From contig NZ_DAIOEU010000089.1 in assembly GCF_036746095.1 (NCBI RefSeq), positions 1-14,756 on the forward strand: 14,756 bases of DNA, written 5' to 3'. A program made the translations under genes and the position numbers. The stretch is from Dyella_B sp036746095 (lineage in GTDB: Bacteria; Pseudomonadota; Gammaproteobacteria; Xanthomonadales; Rhodanobacteraceae). The number at the start of each line of letters is the position of its first letter. The first letter of the stretch is position 1. The notes beneath the pieces are model-generated. The model was given only the letters and a program-made list of their open reading frames with translations. It was not told the DNA's origin and made no database searches. Of the stretch, positions 1 to 6,989 are shown piece by piece.

Positions 1-365
1 TACTGCATCTTCTGCGCTTCGCTGCCGTAGGCGTAGATGGGATACATGCACAGCGAGCTTTGCACGGAGGCAAAACTGCGCAGGCCGGAATCGCCGCGCT
101 CCAGCTCCTGGCAGATCAGGCCGTAGCTGACGCCGTTCATGCCGGCGCAACCGTATTTCTCGGGAATGGTCGCACCCAGTAGGCCGAGGTTGGCGACTTC
201 CGGAATCAGCTCGCCGGGAAAACGTCCTTGATCGAAGCAATCGCCGATGATGGGCAGCACTTTTTCGTCGACAAAACGCCCAACCGTGTCCTGCACCATG
301 CGCTCCTCGTCGGTGAGCAGGGAACGGACGTCATAGAGGTCGAGCGGGTTCAAACGGGCTGCCAT
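1..365 (-). CDS. gcdH: Glutaryl-CoA dehydrogenase, N-terminal part (runs off the left edge)
   Basis: This is the first 121 codons of a minus-strand gene that continues beyond base 1. The family oxidises and decarboxylates glutaryl-CoA to crotonyl-CoA in the cytoplasm (lysine/tryptophan/glutarate breakdown), passing electrons from FAD to electron-transfer flavoprotein. The visible protein begins MAARLNPLDLYDVRSLLTDE and includes VQDTVGRFVDEKVLPII, LGLLGATIPEKYGC and the stretch ELERGDSGLRSFASVQSSL, which is characteristic of glutaryl-CoA dehydrogenases within the acyl-CoA dehydrogenase family. Only the N-terminal helical domain is present; the middle domain and the catalytic Glu lie outside the window. 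The start is the ATG at 365-363; the ribosome site before it is weak (a GGAA about ten bases upstream). The subfamily call rests on remembered similarity, so another acyl-CoA dehydrogenase is a small possibility. Confidence 0.88.
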   Translation of the reverse strand, partial: MAARLNPLDLYDVRSLLTDEERMVQDTVGRFVDEKVLPIIGDCFDQGRFPGELIPEVANLGLLGATIPEKYGCAGMNGVSYGLICQELERGDSGLRSFASVQSSLCMYPIYAYGSEAQKMQ

Positions 366-530
366 AGGAGTTCCAGGAACAGTCGGGGAAGCCCTACATT
401 GTAGCGGTGGCGGCTTATGCCGGTCATGCCGGGGTGCAGCAGCCGCCGGCCTGCAGCCAGCCAGCCGATGAGCGTGGCGTGGCTTTCACGATCCAAATCC
501 CCTTTTCCGTACCGAGGCAATTCGGATCGA

Positions 531-970
531 TCAATGGCGCATCTGCCGCGTGGCGCGCCTGTGTTCGTCGAACAACACGCGTACCACCGTGGCATTCGTT
601 TCCACGCTGGCCTTGCTGCGCGTTGTGGCCGGTTGCAGATGGGCGGCATTGCTGGAGCAGCACTGGCCGTTGCGTGTATTGAAATCGTAGATGCGCCTGA
701 TGTGCAGCCTGACGTCCTATTCCGCGCAATGTAAAGGGACCGTACGGCGCGCGAAGGCGTTATCCATTCCGTTCCGTACTCAGCGTGTCCGCGTAGGGCT
801 GCAGCACATGGACGGCTGCATGCAGGCCGGTGGTTTGTAGCCGGTGAGCGGTATGACGGGCCGTGCGCTGCGCGGGACGCTGGCTTGTCACTGCGCTGGC
901 ACACACCGCGGACCACGTTGATGGCTAGCGAGGTGCTGGCGAGTTCCGTGTTGTAGCAAGGGTGAGTGGG
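531..970 (-). pseudogene. Possible decayed coding sequence, minus strand
   Basis: Three successive minus-strand segments in different frames read like pieces of one protein. The first, from about 970, includes YNTELASTSLAINVVRGVCQ. The second, ending at a TAA at 762-760, includes GLHAAVHVLQPYADTLSTER. The third starts at an ATG at 767-765, is interrupted by TAG at 719-717, and runs to TGA at 533-531 with VETNATVVRVLFDEHRR near its end. In the first and last pieces roughly four out of five codons end in G or C, as in the intact neighbours, whereas the opposite strand over the last piece is much lower. I do not recognise the family. Joining them needs two frameshifts and one nonsense codon, so this may be a gene remnant or chance. 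Confidence 0.28.
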
Positions 971-1008
971 TCATGCAGCGAGAAGGAATCAGGTAAGTCC
1001 CACAGCCT

Positions 1009-1028
1009 TGTCATTCCCGCCTTCCCAT
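1009..1028. repeat. Solo REP-like half repeat (TGTCATTCCCGCCTTCCCAT)
   Basis: This 20-base stretch matches the right half of the composite repeat after the transporter gene (TGTCATCCCTGCCTGCAAAA at 2072-2091) at most positions and shares the GTCATTCC core seen twice at the right edge of the window. It has no partner arm nearby. Repeats of this GTCATTCC/GGAATGAC type are common between genes in Xanthomonadales. It lies upstream of the start chosen for the transporter. Confidence 0.45.
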
Positions 1029-1144
1029 GTATGCTGCACCTGCAACATTCAGGGGCTCTTGACGCCCGGCCGATGCGGTATCCCAGGAACATCCGCATTG
1101 GCTGCCGGCCGCGTGCTCCGCCTGCCGCCACCCTCGGAATACGC

Positions 1145-2020
1145 ATGCTCAAAGGCATCCTTCTAGGCTTCGCCAGCTTCGCCGCATACGCGATCAGCGA
1201 CGCGTTCGTCAAATCGCTGCATGGCTCGGTACAGCCTTATGAATCCGTGTTCTTTGGCGCGGCATTCGGGCTTGCTGCACTGCCCTTCATCATGAAAAAA
1301 GGCGATCGCTGGCGCGGTGCGGTAACGGCGCAGCGACCGTCGCTGTGGTGGGTGCGCGCGTTGGCAGGCGCAGGCGGCAACATCGCGTCGGTCACGGCGT
1401 TCACCCTGCTGCCGATGGCTGAAGTGTTCACGATGATCTTTCTGATGCCGATCTTCGTGACCATCCTGTCGGTGATCTTCTTGAAGGAGCACGTCGGCTG
1501 GCGCCGCTGGTCGGCCGTGTTCGTGGGTTTTCTGGGCGTGCTGGTGGTGCTGCGGCCTGGCTTTCGCGCACTGGGCGTGGGCGATATCGCGGGCCTGATA
1601 TGCGGGCTGTTCGCCGCCGCGTCGGTGGTTGCGTTGCGCATGGCCGGTCCGCACGAAAAGCGCATCAGCCTTTACGGCGCGGGTGTGATGGGTCCGCTGA
1701 TCGTCGGCGGCCTGTTGATGCTGTCGCATTTCCATTGGCCGAACCTGCACGAGTGGGGTTTGCTCGCCGGTTACGGCCTGCTCGCCGCATTGGCCGGCGT
1801 GCTGCTGATGTATGCCACCTTGATCGCGCCTGCCAACCGCGTGGCGCCCACGCAATACAGCCAGATGCTCTGGGCCATCGGGCTCGGCTATTGGCTGTTT
1901 GGCGACAAGCTCGATTGGCCGATGCTGATCGGCATTGTGATGATTCTCGGCGCCGGCCTGTTCACGCTGCTGCGCGAAGAGAAAGTTACACCGTGGTGGC
2001 GGCGGCAGAAGATCGTGTGA
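1145..2020 (+). CDS. EamA/DMT-family membrane transporter
   Basis: The protein has 291 residues and belongs to the drug/metabolite transporter (EamA) superfamily of inner-membrane permeases; the substrate cannot be told from sequence. About ten hydrophobic helices are visible, arranged as two repeated five-helix EamA halves. The first half ends with the typical FLKEHVGWRRWSAVFVGFLG and VLVVLRPG pattern, and the second contains APTQYSQMLWAIGLGYWLFG followed by a short D-W-P link and a last helix, ending in a basic tail. The open frame extends upstream to a GTG at 962, but that extension is Pro/Arg-rich, not membrane-like, and crosses a REP-like repeat. I therefore start at the ATG at 1145, preceded by a weak GGAA about ten bases upstream. 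It probably forms its own transcript, ending at the inverted repeat just after its stop. Confidence 0.88.
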   Translation: MLKGILLGFASFAAYAISDAFVKSLHGSVQPYESVFFGAAFGLAALPFIMKKGDRWRGAVTAQRPSLWWVRALAGAGGNIASVTAFTLLPMAEVFTMIFLMPIFVTILSVIFLKEHVGWRRWSAVFVGFLGVLVVLRPGFRALGVGDIAGLICGLFAAASVVALRMAGPHEKRISLYGAGVMGPLIVGGLLMLSHFHWPNLHEWGLLAGYGLLAALAGVLLMYATLIAPANRVAPTQYSQMLWAIGLGYWLFGDKLDWPMLIGIVMILGAGLFTLLREEKVTPWWRRQKIV

Positions 2021-2021
2021 G

Positions 2022-2090
2022 TTTGCAGGCTGGGATGACGTTCCAGCAGCAGCACGCATATGGAGCCGGTATGTCATCCCTGCCTGCAAA
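2022..2090. repeat. Composite inverted repeat after the transporter (REP-like)
   Basis: The arms TTTGCAGGCTGGGATGAC (2022-2039) and GTCATCCCTGCCTGCAAA (2073-2090) are inverted copies matching at 17 of 18 positions, separated by 33 bases. Within it, GCTGGGATGACGTTCCAGC (2029-2047) forms its own small hairpin. The element starts two bases after the transporter's stop codon, and its folded RNA could end or stabilise that transcript. A related element follows the aldo/keto reductase gene near 12649. There is no T-run after the stem, so it is not a classic intrinsic terminator. Confidence 0.7.
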
Positions 2091-2204
2091 ATTTAGATCG
2101 GCCCAGGACACGGCGGCGATGTCGCTGCAGACGTGCGTGACGGGCGTTATCACAATATGGCGTTTGCAAAAACCCCCAGATGGCATGTTTGTACCCGTGT
2201 GCCA

Positions 2205-2218
2205 ATGAGTTAATTCAT
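2205..2218. promoter_or_regulatory. Imperfect palindrome, possible operator of the efflux operon
   Basis: ATGAGTTAATTCAT matches its own reverse complement at 12 of 14 positions and is AT-rich within a GC-rich gap, about 170 bases before the first efflux gene. Efflux operons are often controlled by dimeric repressors or response regulators that bind such dyads. The assignment rests on symmetry and position only. Confidence 0.22.
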
Positions 2219-2336
2219 CGCTTGGAAAACGGATGGCACCGGACAGTGTCAACCATGTCAGCGACAGGCCGTTAAGGAAAAATCCGACCGTCGCGTTGAC
2301 GGACTACCGCCGCCTGGAATAGCCGGTGGCCTGCAT

Positions 2337-2364
2337 TTGAAAACGAAAGCGCTCTTGCTTTAGT
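2337..2364 (+). promoter_or_regulatory. Candidate sigma-70 promoter of the efflux operon
   Basis: TTGAAA (2337-2342, five of six consensus bases) is followed after 16 bases by TTTAGT (2359-2364, four of six). Transcription would begin around 2371, leaving a short leader before the GGAG ribosome site at 2380-2383. The -10 element is only fair, so other promoters upstream in the gap are possible. Confidence 0.3.
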
Positions 2365-2389
2365 CAGGAGCCGGCATCTGGAGATGGTT

Positions 2390-3652
2390 ATGAGTGCGGA
2401 TACTCCGCGAACAGCCGGACACTCGCGCAACAAGCGCGGCCTGTGGATTGCAGTGGTGATTGCCATCGCGGTTATCGCCGTGGTTCTGTTCCACCTGTTC
2501 AACCGGCCCAAAGCGCGCACCGGTGCGCCGGCACAGATCGTGAGCGTGGCCGCGGTCAAGCTCGGCGACATGCCGGAGACCATCGATTCGCTCGGCACGG
2601 TTACGCCGTTGGCGACCGTCACGGTGCTGCCCCAGTTGAGCGGCTATCTCACCGAAGTGGCTTACCAGGAAGGCCAGGACGTGAAGAAGGGCCAGTTCCT
2701 GGCGCAGATCGATCCGCGCCAATACCAGATCAGCAAGCAGCAGGCCGAAGCACAGCTAGCGAAGGACCAGGCCACGCTCGATCAGGCACGCACCGACCTT
2801 GGACGCTACACGCAGCTCTACCAGAAAAAATCGATCGCCGAGCAGACTTATACCGATCAGAAATTCCTGGTCCAGCAATCCGAAGCGGCGGTGAAAGCGG
2901 ATCAGGCAAATATTGCGCAGTTCGATCTCGATCTGACGTATTGCCATATCACCGCCCCGATCGACGGCAAGGTCGGCCTGCGCCTGGTCGATCCGGGCAA
3001 CTACGTCACGCCCTCCAGCTCCACCGGCATCGTGGTGATCACCACGATGAAGCCGACCACCGTGCAGTTCACCGTTCCACAGAATTTGCTCGGCAAAGTT
3101 TTGGATCGTTACAACACCGGCGCGAAATTGCCGGTCACGCTGTTCAACAGCGACAACAGCAAGCAGATCGCCGCCGGCACGCTCTACGCGATCGGCAACC
3201 AGATGGCCACCAGCACGGGCACCGTCACGCTGCGCGCATCCTTCCCCAACGGCGACGAAGCGTTGTATCCGAACGAATTCGTCAACGCGCAGCTGCTGGT
3301 CGATACGCTGCACAAGGCCGTACTGGTGCCAACGCCGGCCGTGCAGACCGGCGCGCCAGGTGACTACGTGTTCCTGGTCAATAGCGATGACACCGTATCG
3401 GTGCACAAGGTCACGCTGGGCCCCAGCGACGGCAAGCAAACGGCGATTCTTTCCGGTCTCTCCGCCGGCCAGACCGTAGTCACGGACGGCACGGATCGCT
3501 TGAGCGATGGCGCGAAGATCCGCATCGCGCAGGCACGTCCTGCCGAGGCAAGCAGCACCGGCGAGGCGGCGTCGCCATCGTCCGCCTCGCATACGGGCAA
3601 GCACAGGCACCAAACCGGGTCGGATACCGGCACCACCTCTTCCGCGTCGTAA
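2390..3652 (+). CDS. mdtA: RND efflux periplasmic adaptor (membrane fusion protein), MdtA/MuxA type
   Basis: This 420-residue protein is the periplasmic adaptor that links inner-membrane RND pumps to an outer-membrane channel. Residues 18-37 form a membrane anchor after a basic start. The first lipoyl half follows at about 84-110 (SGYLTEVAYQEGQDVKKGQ), then a Gln/Ala-rich alpha-hairpin at about 111-180. The second lipoyl half contains ITAPIDGKVGLRLVDPGNYV at about 187-206, followed by the beta-barrel and membrane-proximal domains. The last 40 or so residues are a Ser/Thr/His-rich tail without predicted fold. I start at the ATG at 2390 because GGAG at 2380-2383 is six bases away; an in-frame ATG at 2384 would add two residues. 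It is the first gene of the operon, 18 bases before the first permease gene. MdtA in E. coli serves the MdtB/MdtC mixed pump, and the same role is inferred here. Confidence 0.93.
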   Translation: MSADTPRTAGHSRNKRGLWIAVVIAIAVIAVVLFHLFNRPKARTGAPAQIVSVAAVKLGDMPETIDSLGTVTPLATVTVLPQLSGYLTEVAYQEGQDVKKGQFLAQIDPRQYQISKQQAEAQLAKDQATLDQARTDLGRYTQLYQKKSIAEQTYTDQKFLVQQSEAAVKADQANIAQFDLDLTYCHITAPIDGKVGLRLVDPGNYVTPSSSTGIVVITTMKPTTVQFTVPQNLLGKVLDRYNTGAKLPVTLFNSDNSKQIAAGTLYAIGNQMATSTGTVTLRASFPNGDEALYPNEFVNAQLLVDTLHKAVLVPTPAVQTGAPGDYVFLVNSDDTVSVHKVTLGPSDGKQTAILSGLSAGQTVVTDGTDRLSDGAKIRIAQARPAEASSTGEAASPSSASHTGKHRHQTGSDTGTTSSAS

Positions 3653-3670
3653 GCGACAGGCGTCGATCTG

Positions 3671-6600
3671 ATGAATATCTCCCGCCTGTTCGTACTCAGG
3701 CCCGTCGCGACATCCCTGCTGATGATCGCCCTGGTGCTGGTGGGCCTGGTGGCGATACGCTTCTTGCCGGTATCGTCGCTGCCCAGCGTCGATTACCCGA
3801 CGATCCAGGTGCAAACCTTCTATCCCGGGGCCAGTCCCTCGGTGATGGCGACCACGGTGACGGCGCCGTTGGAAGTGCAGCTCGGCGAAATTCCCGGCCT
3901 GCAGCAGATGACCTCCAGCAGCTCGGCGGGTGCGTCGGTGATCACGCTGCAATTCAATCTCGCGCTCAATCTCGACGTGGCCGAGCAGAACGTGCAGGAA
4001 GCGCTCAACGCCGCCAACAGCCTGCTGCCGAGCGGCCTGCCCGCACCGCCGACGTATGCGAAGGTGAATCCGGCCGACCAGCCGATCCTCACCCTGGCGG
4101 TGACGTCGAAGTCGATGTCGCTGACACAATTGCAGGACGTCGCGAACAACCGCCTGGGCACCAAGATTTCCGAAGTATCCGGCGTGGGCCTGGTGACGCC
4201 ATCGGGCGGCAACGTCCCCGCCGTGCGCGTGGAAGCCGATCCGCAGAAGCTTGCCTCCTACGGGCTCAACATCGATGACCTGCGCTCGCTGCTCGCCAAC
4301 GTCAACGTCAGCCAGCCCAAGGGCAACTTCGACGGCCCGGACCTGGACTACACCATCAACGGCAACGACCAGATCCAGGACCCGAAGGATTACTTGAACA
4401 CGGTCGTCTCTTACCAGAACGGCGCACCGGTCTATTTGCGCGACGTCGCGCGCGTTACCCAGTCCGCGCAGAACACCGAGCAAGGCGCCTGGTACAACGA
4501 CATGCCGGCGATCGTGCTGAACGTGCAGCGCCAGCCCGGCGCGAACGTGATCGCCACGGTCGACCAGATCAAGCGCATCCTGCCGCAGCTGGAATCCACG
4601 CTGCCGGCCGGCATGCACGTGGATATCGTCAACGACAGTACGGGCGAAATCCGCGCCTCGGTGGCCGATGCGGCGTTCGAGCTGATCCTGGCGGTAGTGT
4701 TGGTGGTGCTGGTGATCTTTGTGTTCCTGCGCAACCTGCCCGCCACCATCATCCCCAGCATCTCCGTGCCGGTATCGCTGATCGGCACGCTGGCGATGAT
4801 GTACGAGCTCAACTACTCCATCGACAACCTCTCGCTGATGGCACTGATCATCGCCACCGGTTTCGTGGTCGACGACTCGATCGTGATGATCGAGAACATC
4901 GTGCGTTACCTGGAAGAAGGCGAGACGCCGTTGAATGCGGCGCTGATCGGCGCGGGACAGATCGGCTTCACCATCCTGTCGCTGACCGTGTCGCTGATTG
5001 CGGTGCTGATTCCGCTGCTTTTCATGGGCGGCGTGATTGGCCGTCTATTCAGCGAATTCGCGGTGACACTCGCGATAACCATCGTGATTTCCGGCGTGGT
5101 CTCGCTCACCCTGGTGCCGATGCTGTGCGCGCGCATCCTGCGTGCGCAGGCCGAGCGCCACCCGAGCCGCTTCGAGCGGATCAGCGAAGGTCTTTTCAAC
5201 AAGACGTTGCACGCCTACGAGCGCGGGCTGCGGTTCGTGATGGCTCACCAGACGGCGACGCTGGCGACCTTTTTGCTGACGCTGGCCATCACGGTGATTT
5301 TGTACGTGGTGATTCCGAAGGGCCTGTTTCCGGTGCAGGACGTCGGTGTGCTGCAAGGCATCAGCATTGCCGACAATTCCGTGTCCTACAGCAGCATGGT
5401 GGACCGCCAGGCGCAGTTGGCCGGAGCGATCCTGAAAGACCCGGACGTCACCAACCTCACCTCGTACGTCGGCATCGACGGCACCAACACCACGCTCAAC
5501 AATGGCCGCTTCCTGATCAATCTGAAGCCGCGCGACGATCGCTCCGATAGCGCCGCCGAAATCGCGCGGCATATCCAGCAGGAAGTGGCAAACGTGCCCG
5601 GCATCAAGCTGTACCTGCAGCCGGAGCAGGACCTGACGCTGGACACCACCATCTCGCCCAACCAGTACCAGTTCGTGCTGCGCGGGCCGAGCCAGGAAGC
5701 GTTCCAGCAATATGTGCCGGCCCTGATCGCGCGCATGAAAAAGATCAGCTCGATCACCGACGTCACCAGCGACCTGAACAACCAGGGCCTCAGTGTCAAC
5801 GTCGATGTGAATCGCCAGCTGGCGGCGCGTTTCGGCATCACCCCGGCCACGATCGACAATGCGTTGTACGACGCGCTGGGCCAGCGCATCGTGTCGACCA
5901 TCTTCAACCAGTCCAACCAGTACCGCGTGATCCTGGTGGCCCAGCCGAAGTCATTGCCGACGCTGCAGTCGCTGGGCGACCTGTATTTGCCCAGCCAGAC
6001 CGCCAGCAGCGGACAGGTGCCGCTGAAGGCCATTGCGAAGATCGAAGTGACCAAGTCGCCATTGGTGATCAGCCACCTGGCGCAATTCCCGTCGGTGACC
6101 ATTTCCTTCAACCTGGCCAAGGATGCGTCGCTGAGCAAGGCGGTGAAGGAGATCAACCAGGCCGAACAGGCGATCCACCTGCCGCCTTCGATCACGTCAT
6201 CGTTCCAGGGCGCCGCGCAGGCCTTCCAGGACTCGCTCTCCAGCGAAGTGTATTTGCTGATTGCCGCACTGATCGCCGTCTATATCGTGCTGGGCGTGCT
6301 GTATGAGAGTTTCATCCATCCGGTGACGATCCTGTCGACCCTGCCCTCGGCTGGTATCGGTGCGTTGCTGTCGCTGATGCTTGCCGGCGCGGACCTGGAC
6401 ATCATCGGCATCATCGGCATCGTGTTGTTGATCGGTATCGTGAAGAAGAACGCGATCATGATCGTGGACTTCGCGCTCGAAGCCGAACGCGACCACGGCA
6501 AGCCGCCGGCGGAAGCGATCTTCGAAGCGTCGTTGCTGCGTTTCCGCCCCATCCTGATGACGACCCTGGCCGCGATGCTCGGCGCGCTGCCGATGCTGGT

Positions 6601-6778
6601 CGGTACCGGTACGGGTTCGGAACTGCGCCGGCCGCTGGGCTTGGCGATCATCGGCGGCCTGACGCTGAGCCAGTTGCTGACGTTGTTCACCACACCGGTG
6701 ATCTATTTGTTCTTTGACCGGTTGGCGCAGCGGTTCCATCGCAAGCCGTCGCTGGCGGCGGGGGATAGTGCGCCGTGA
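3671..6778 (+). CDS. mdtB: RND multidrug efflux permease, MdtB/MuxB type
   Basis: This 1035-residue protein is a full-length proton-driven inner-membrane RND pump subunit with 12 transmembrane helices and two large periplasmic loops. The start MNISRLFVLRPVATSLLM is the usual first helix. TM4 carries the proton-relay pair D401-D402 in ATGFVVDDSIVMIENI, and TM10 carries the matching lysine K926 in GIVKKNAIMIVDFALEAERD. Segments such as LPVSSLPSVDYPTIQV, DVAEQNVQEALNAAN and QRQPGANVIATVDQI closely follow remembered E. coli MdtB rather than AcrB. It sits 18 bases after the adaptor gene, with only a weak ribosome site. In the Mdt and Mux systems the B and C permeases assemble together, two MdtB with one MdtC in E. 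coli, so this protein probably does not act alone. The substrate range cannot be read from sequence; E. coli MdtABC handles bile salts, novobiocin and related compounds. Confidence 0.95.
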   Translation: MNISRLFVLRPVATSLLMIALVLVGLVAIRFLPVSSLPSVDYPTIQVQTFYPGASPSVMATTVTAPLEVQLGEIPGLQQMTSSSSAGASVITLQFNLALNLDVAEQNVQEALNAANSLLPSGLPAPPTYAKVNPADQPILTLAVTSKSMSLTQLQDVANNRLGTKISEVSGVGLVTPSGGNVPAVRVEADPQKLASYGLNIDDLRSLLANVNVSQPKGNFDGPDLDYTINGNDQIQDPKDYLNTVVSYQNGAPVYLRDVARVTQSAQNTEQGAWYNDMPAIVLNVQRQPGANVIATVDQIKRILPQLESTLPAGMHVDIVNDSTGEIRASVADAAFELILAVVLVVLVIFVFLRNLPATIIPSISVPVSLIGTLAMMYELNYSIDNLSLMALIIATGFVVDDSIVMIENIVRYLEEGETPLNAALIGAGQIGFTILSLTVSLIAVLIPLLFMGGVIGRLFSEFAVTLAITIVISGVVSLTLVPMLCARILRAQAERHPSRFERISEGLFNKTLHAYERGLRFVMAHQTATLATFLLTLAITVILYVVIPKGLFPVQDVGVLQGISIADNSVSYSSMVDRQAQLAGAILKDPDVTNLTSYVGIDGTNTTLNNGRFLINLKPRDDRSDSAAEIARHIQQEVANVPGIKLYLQPEQDLTLDTTISPNQYQFVLRGPSQEAFQQYVPALIARMKKISSITDVTSDLNNQGLSVNVDVNRQLAARFGITPATIDNALYDALGQRIVSTIFNQSNQYRVILVAQPKSLPTLQSLGDLYLPSQTASSGQVPLKAIAKIEVTKSPLVISHLAQFPSVTISFNLAKDASLSKAVKEINQAEQAIHLPPSITSSFQGAAQAFQDSLSSEVYLLIAALIAVYIVLGVLYESFIHPVTILSTLPSAGIGALLSLMLAGADLDIIGIIGIVLLIGIVKKNAIMIVDFALEAERDHGKPPAEAIFEASLLRFRPILMTTLAAMLGALPMLVGTGTGSELRRPLGLAIIGGLTLSQLLTLFTTPVIYLFFDRLAQRFHRKPSLAAGDSAP

Positions 6779-6807
6779 TGGTTGCAGTCTTGCGACGTGC
6801 GTTTACT

Positions 6808-6960
6808 CCCTCTCCCCTCCGGGGAGAGGGCTGGGGTGAGGGGCGAATCTCGCCTGAAACCAGCTTCCGTGCAGGAGCAAAAATCAGCACGTTTGGGCGC
6901 AACACGATTTTCCGGCCAGCCCCTCCCCTCACCCCAACCCTCTCCCCGCAGGGGAGGGGG
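6808..6960. repeat. Palindromic repeat pair (BIME-like) between the two permease genes
   Basis: Two inverted copies of a repeat lie head to head with about 80 bases between them. Copy 1 has a perfect 10-base stem, CCCTCTCCCC (6808-6817) and GGGGAGAGGG (6821-6830), with loop TCC, followed by CTGGGGTGAGGGGC. Copy 2 reads CCCCTCACCCCAACCC, then stem CCCTCTCCCC (6938-6947) and GGGGAGGGGG (6951-6960) with loop GCA and one G-T pair. As a whole the arms could pair over 35 or more bases. The sequence type is abundant in intergenic regions of Xanthomonadales and some other proteobacteria. It lies 29 bases after the mdtB-like stop and 29 bases before the mdtC-like start, so it could modulate read-through or mRNA stability between the two subunits. 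Confidence 0.85.
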
Positions 6961-6989
6961 AACTCGTTCATCCCAGCGAGTGATCGCGC

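Larger units (their letters stand above)
366..1144. other. Long gap without an intact gene
   Basis: No complete, protein-like reading frame can be supported between the divergent gcdH start and the transporter start. Short open frames here lack a recognisable domain and a ribosome site. The minus strand from about 970 to 531 has stretches with coding-like GC-rich third positions spread over three frames (see the pseudogene entry), and a solo REP-like half repeat lies at 1009-1028. The promoters of gcdH (leftward) and of the transporter (rightward) should lie in this gap, but I could not pick a convincing -35/-10 pair. Confidence 0.6.
2021..2389. other. Gap upstream of the efflux operon
   Basis: This 369-base stretch has no supported gene. 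Its left end (2022-2090) is an inverted repeat that probably ends the transporter transcript. The rest, about 2091-2389, should carry the promoter and control sites of the downstream efflux operon. It holds an imperfect palindrome at 2205-2218, clustered GACA/TGTC dyads at 2243-2268 and a candidate promoter at 2337-2364. No regulator gene is present on either strand. Confidence 0.6.

Noticed and set aside
407..734. Plus-strand open frames of about 90 to 105 residues left of the transporter
   Set aside because: No recognisable domain and a poorer GC-ending codon pattern than the opposite strand in the part compared; the minus-strand remnant explains the open frames better.
962..1144. 61-residue N-terminal extension of the EamA transporter from a GTG start
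   Set aside because: The added residues are Pro/Arg/Cys-rich and unlike the family, cross a REP-like repeat, and the ATG at 1145 starts directly at the first membrane helix.
2756..4618. 620-residue open frame on the minus strand opposite the adaptor and first permease
   Set aside because: It is Arg/His/Gln/Asp-rich with no domain, lies wholly opposite two clear genes, and is the expected antisense shadow of GC-rich codons.
6808..6960. CRISPR array or transposon ends as an explanation for the repeats between the permeases
   Set aside because: Only two inverted copies, no regular spacer pattern, no transposase gene and no target-site duplication that I can see.
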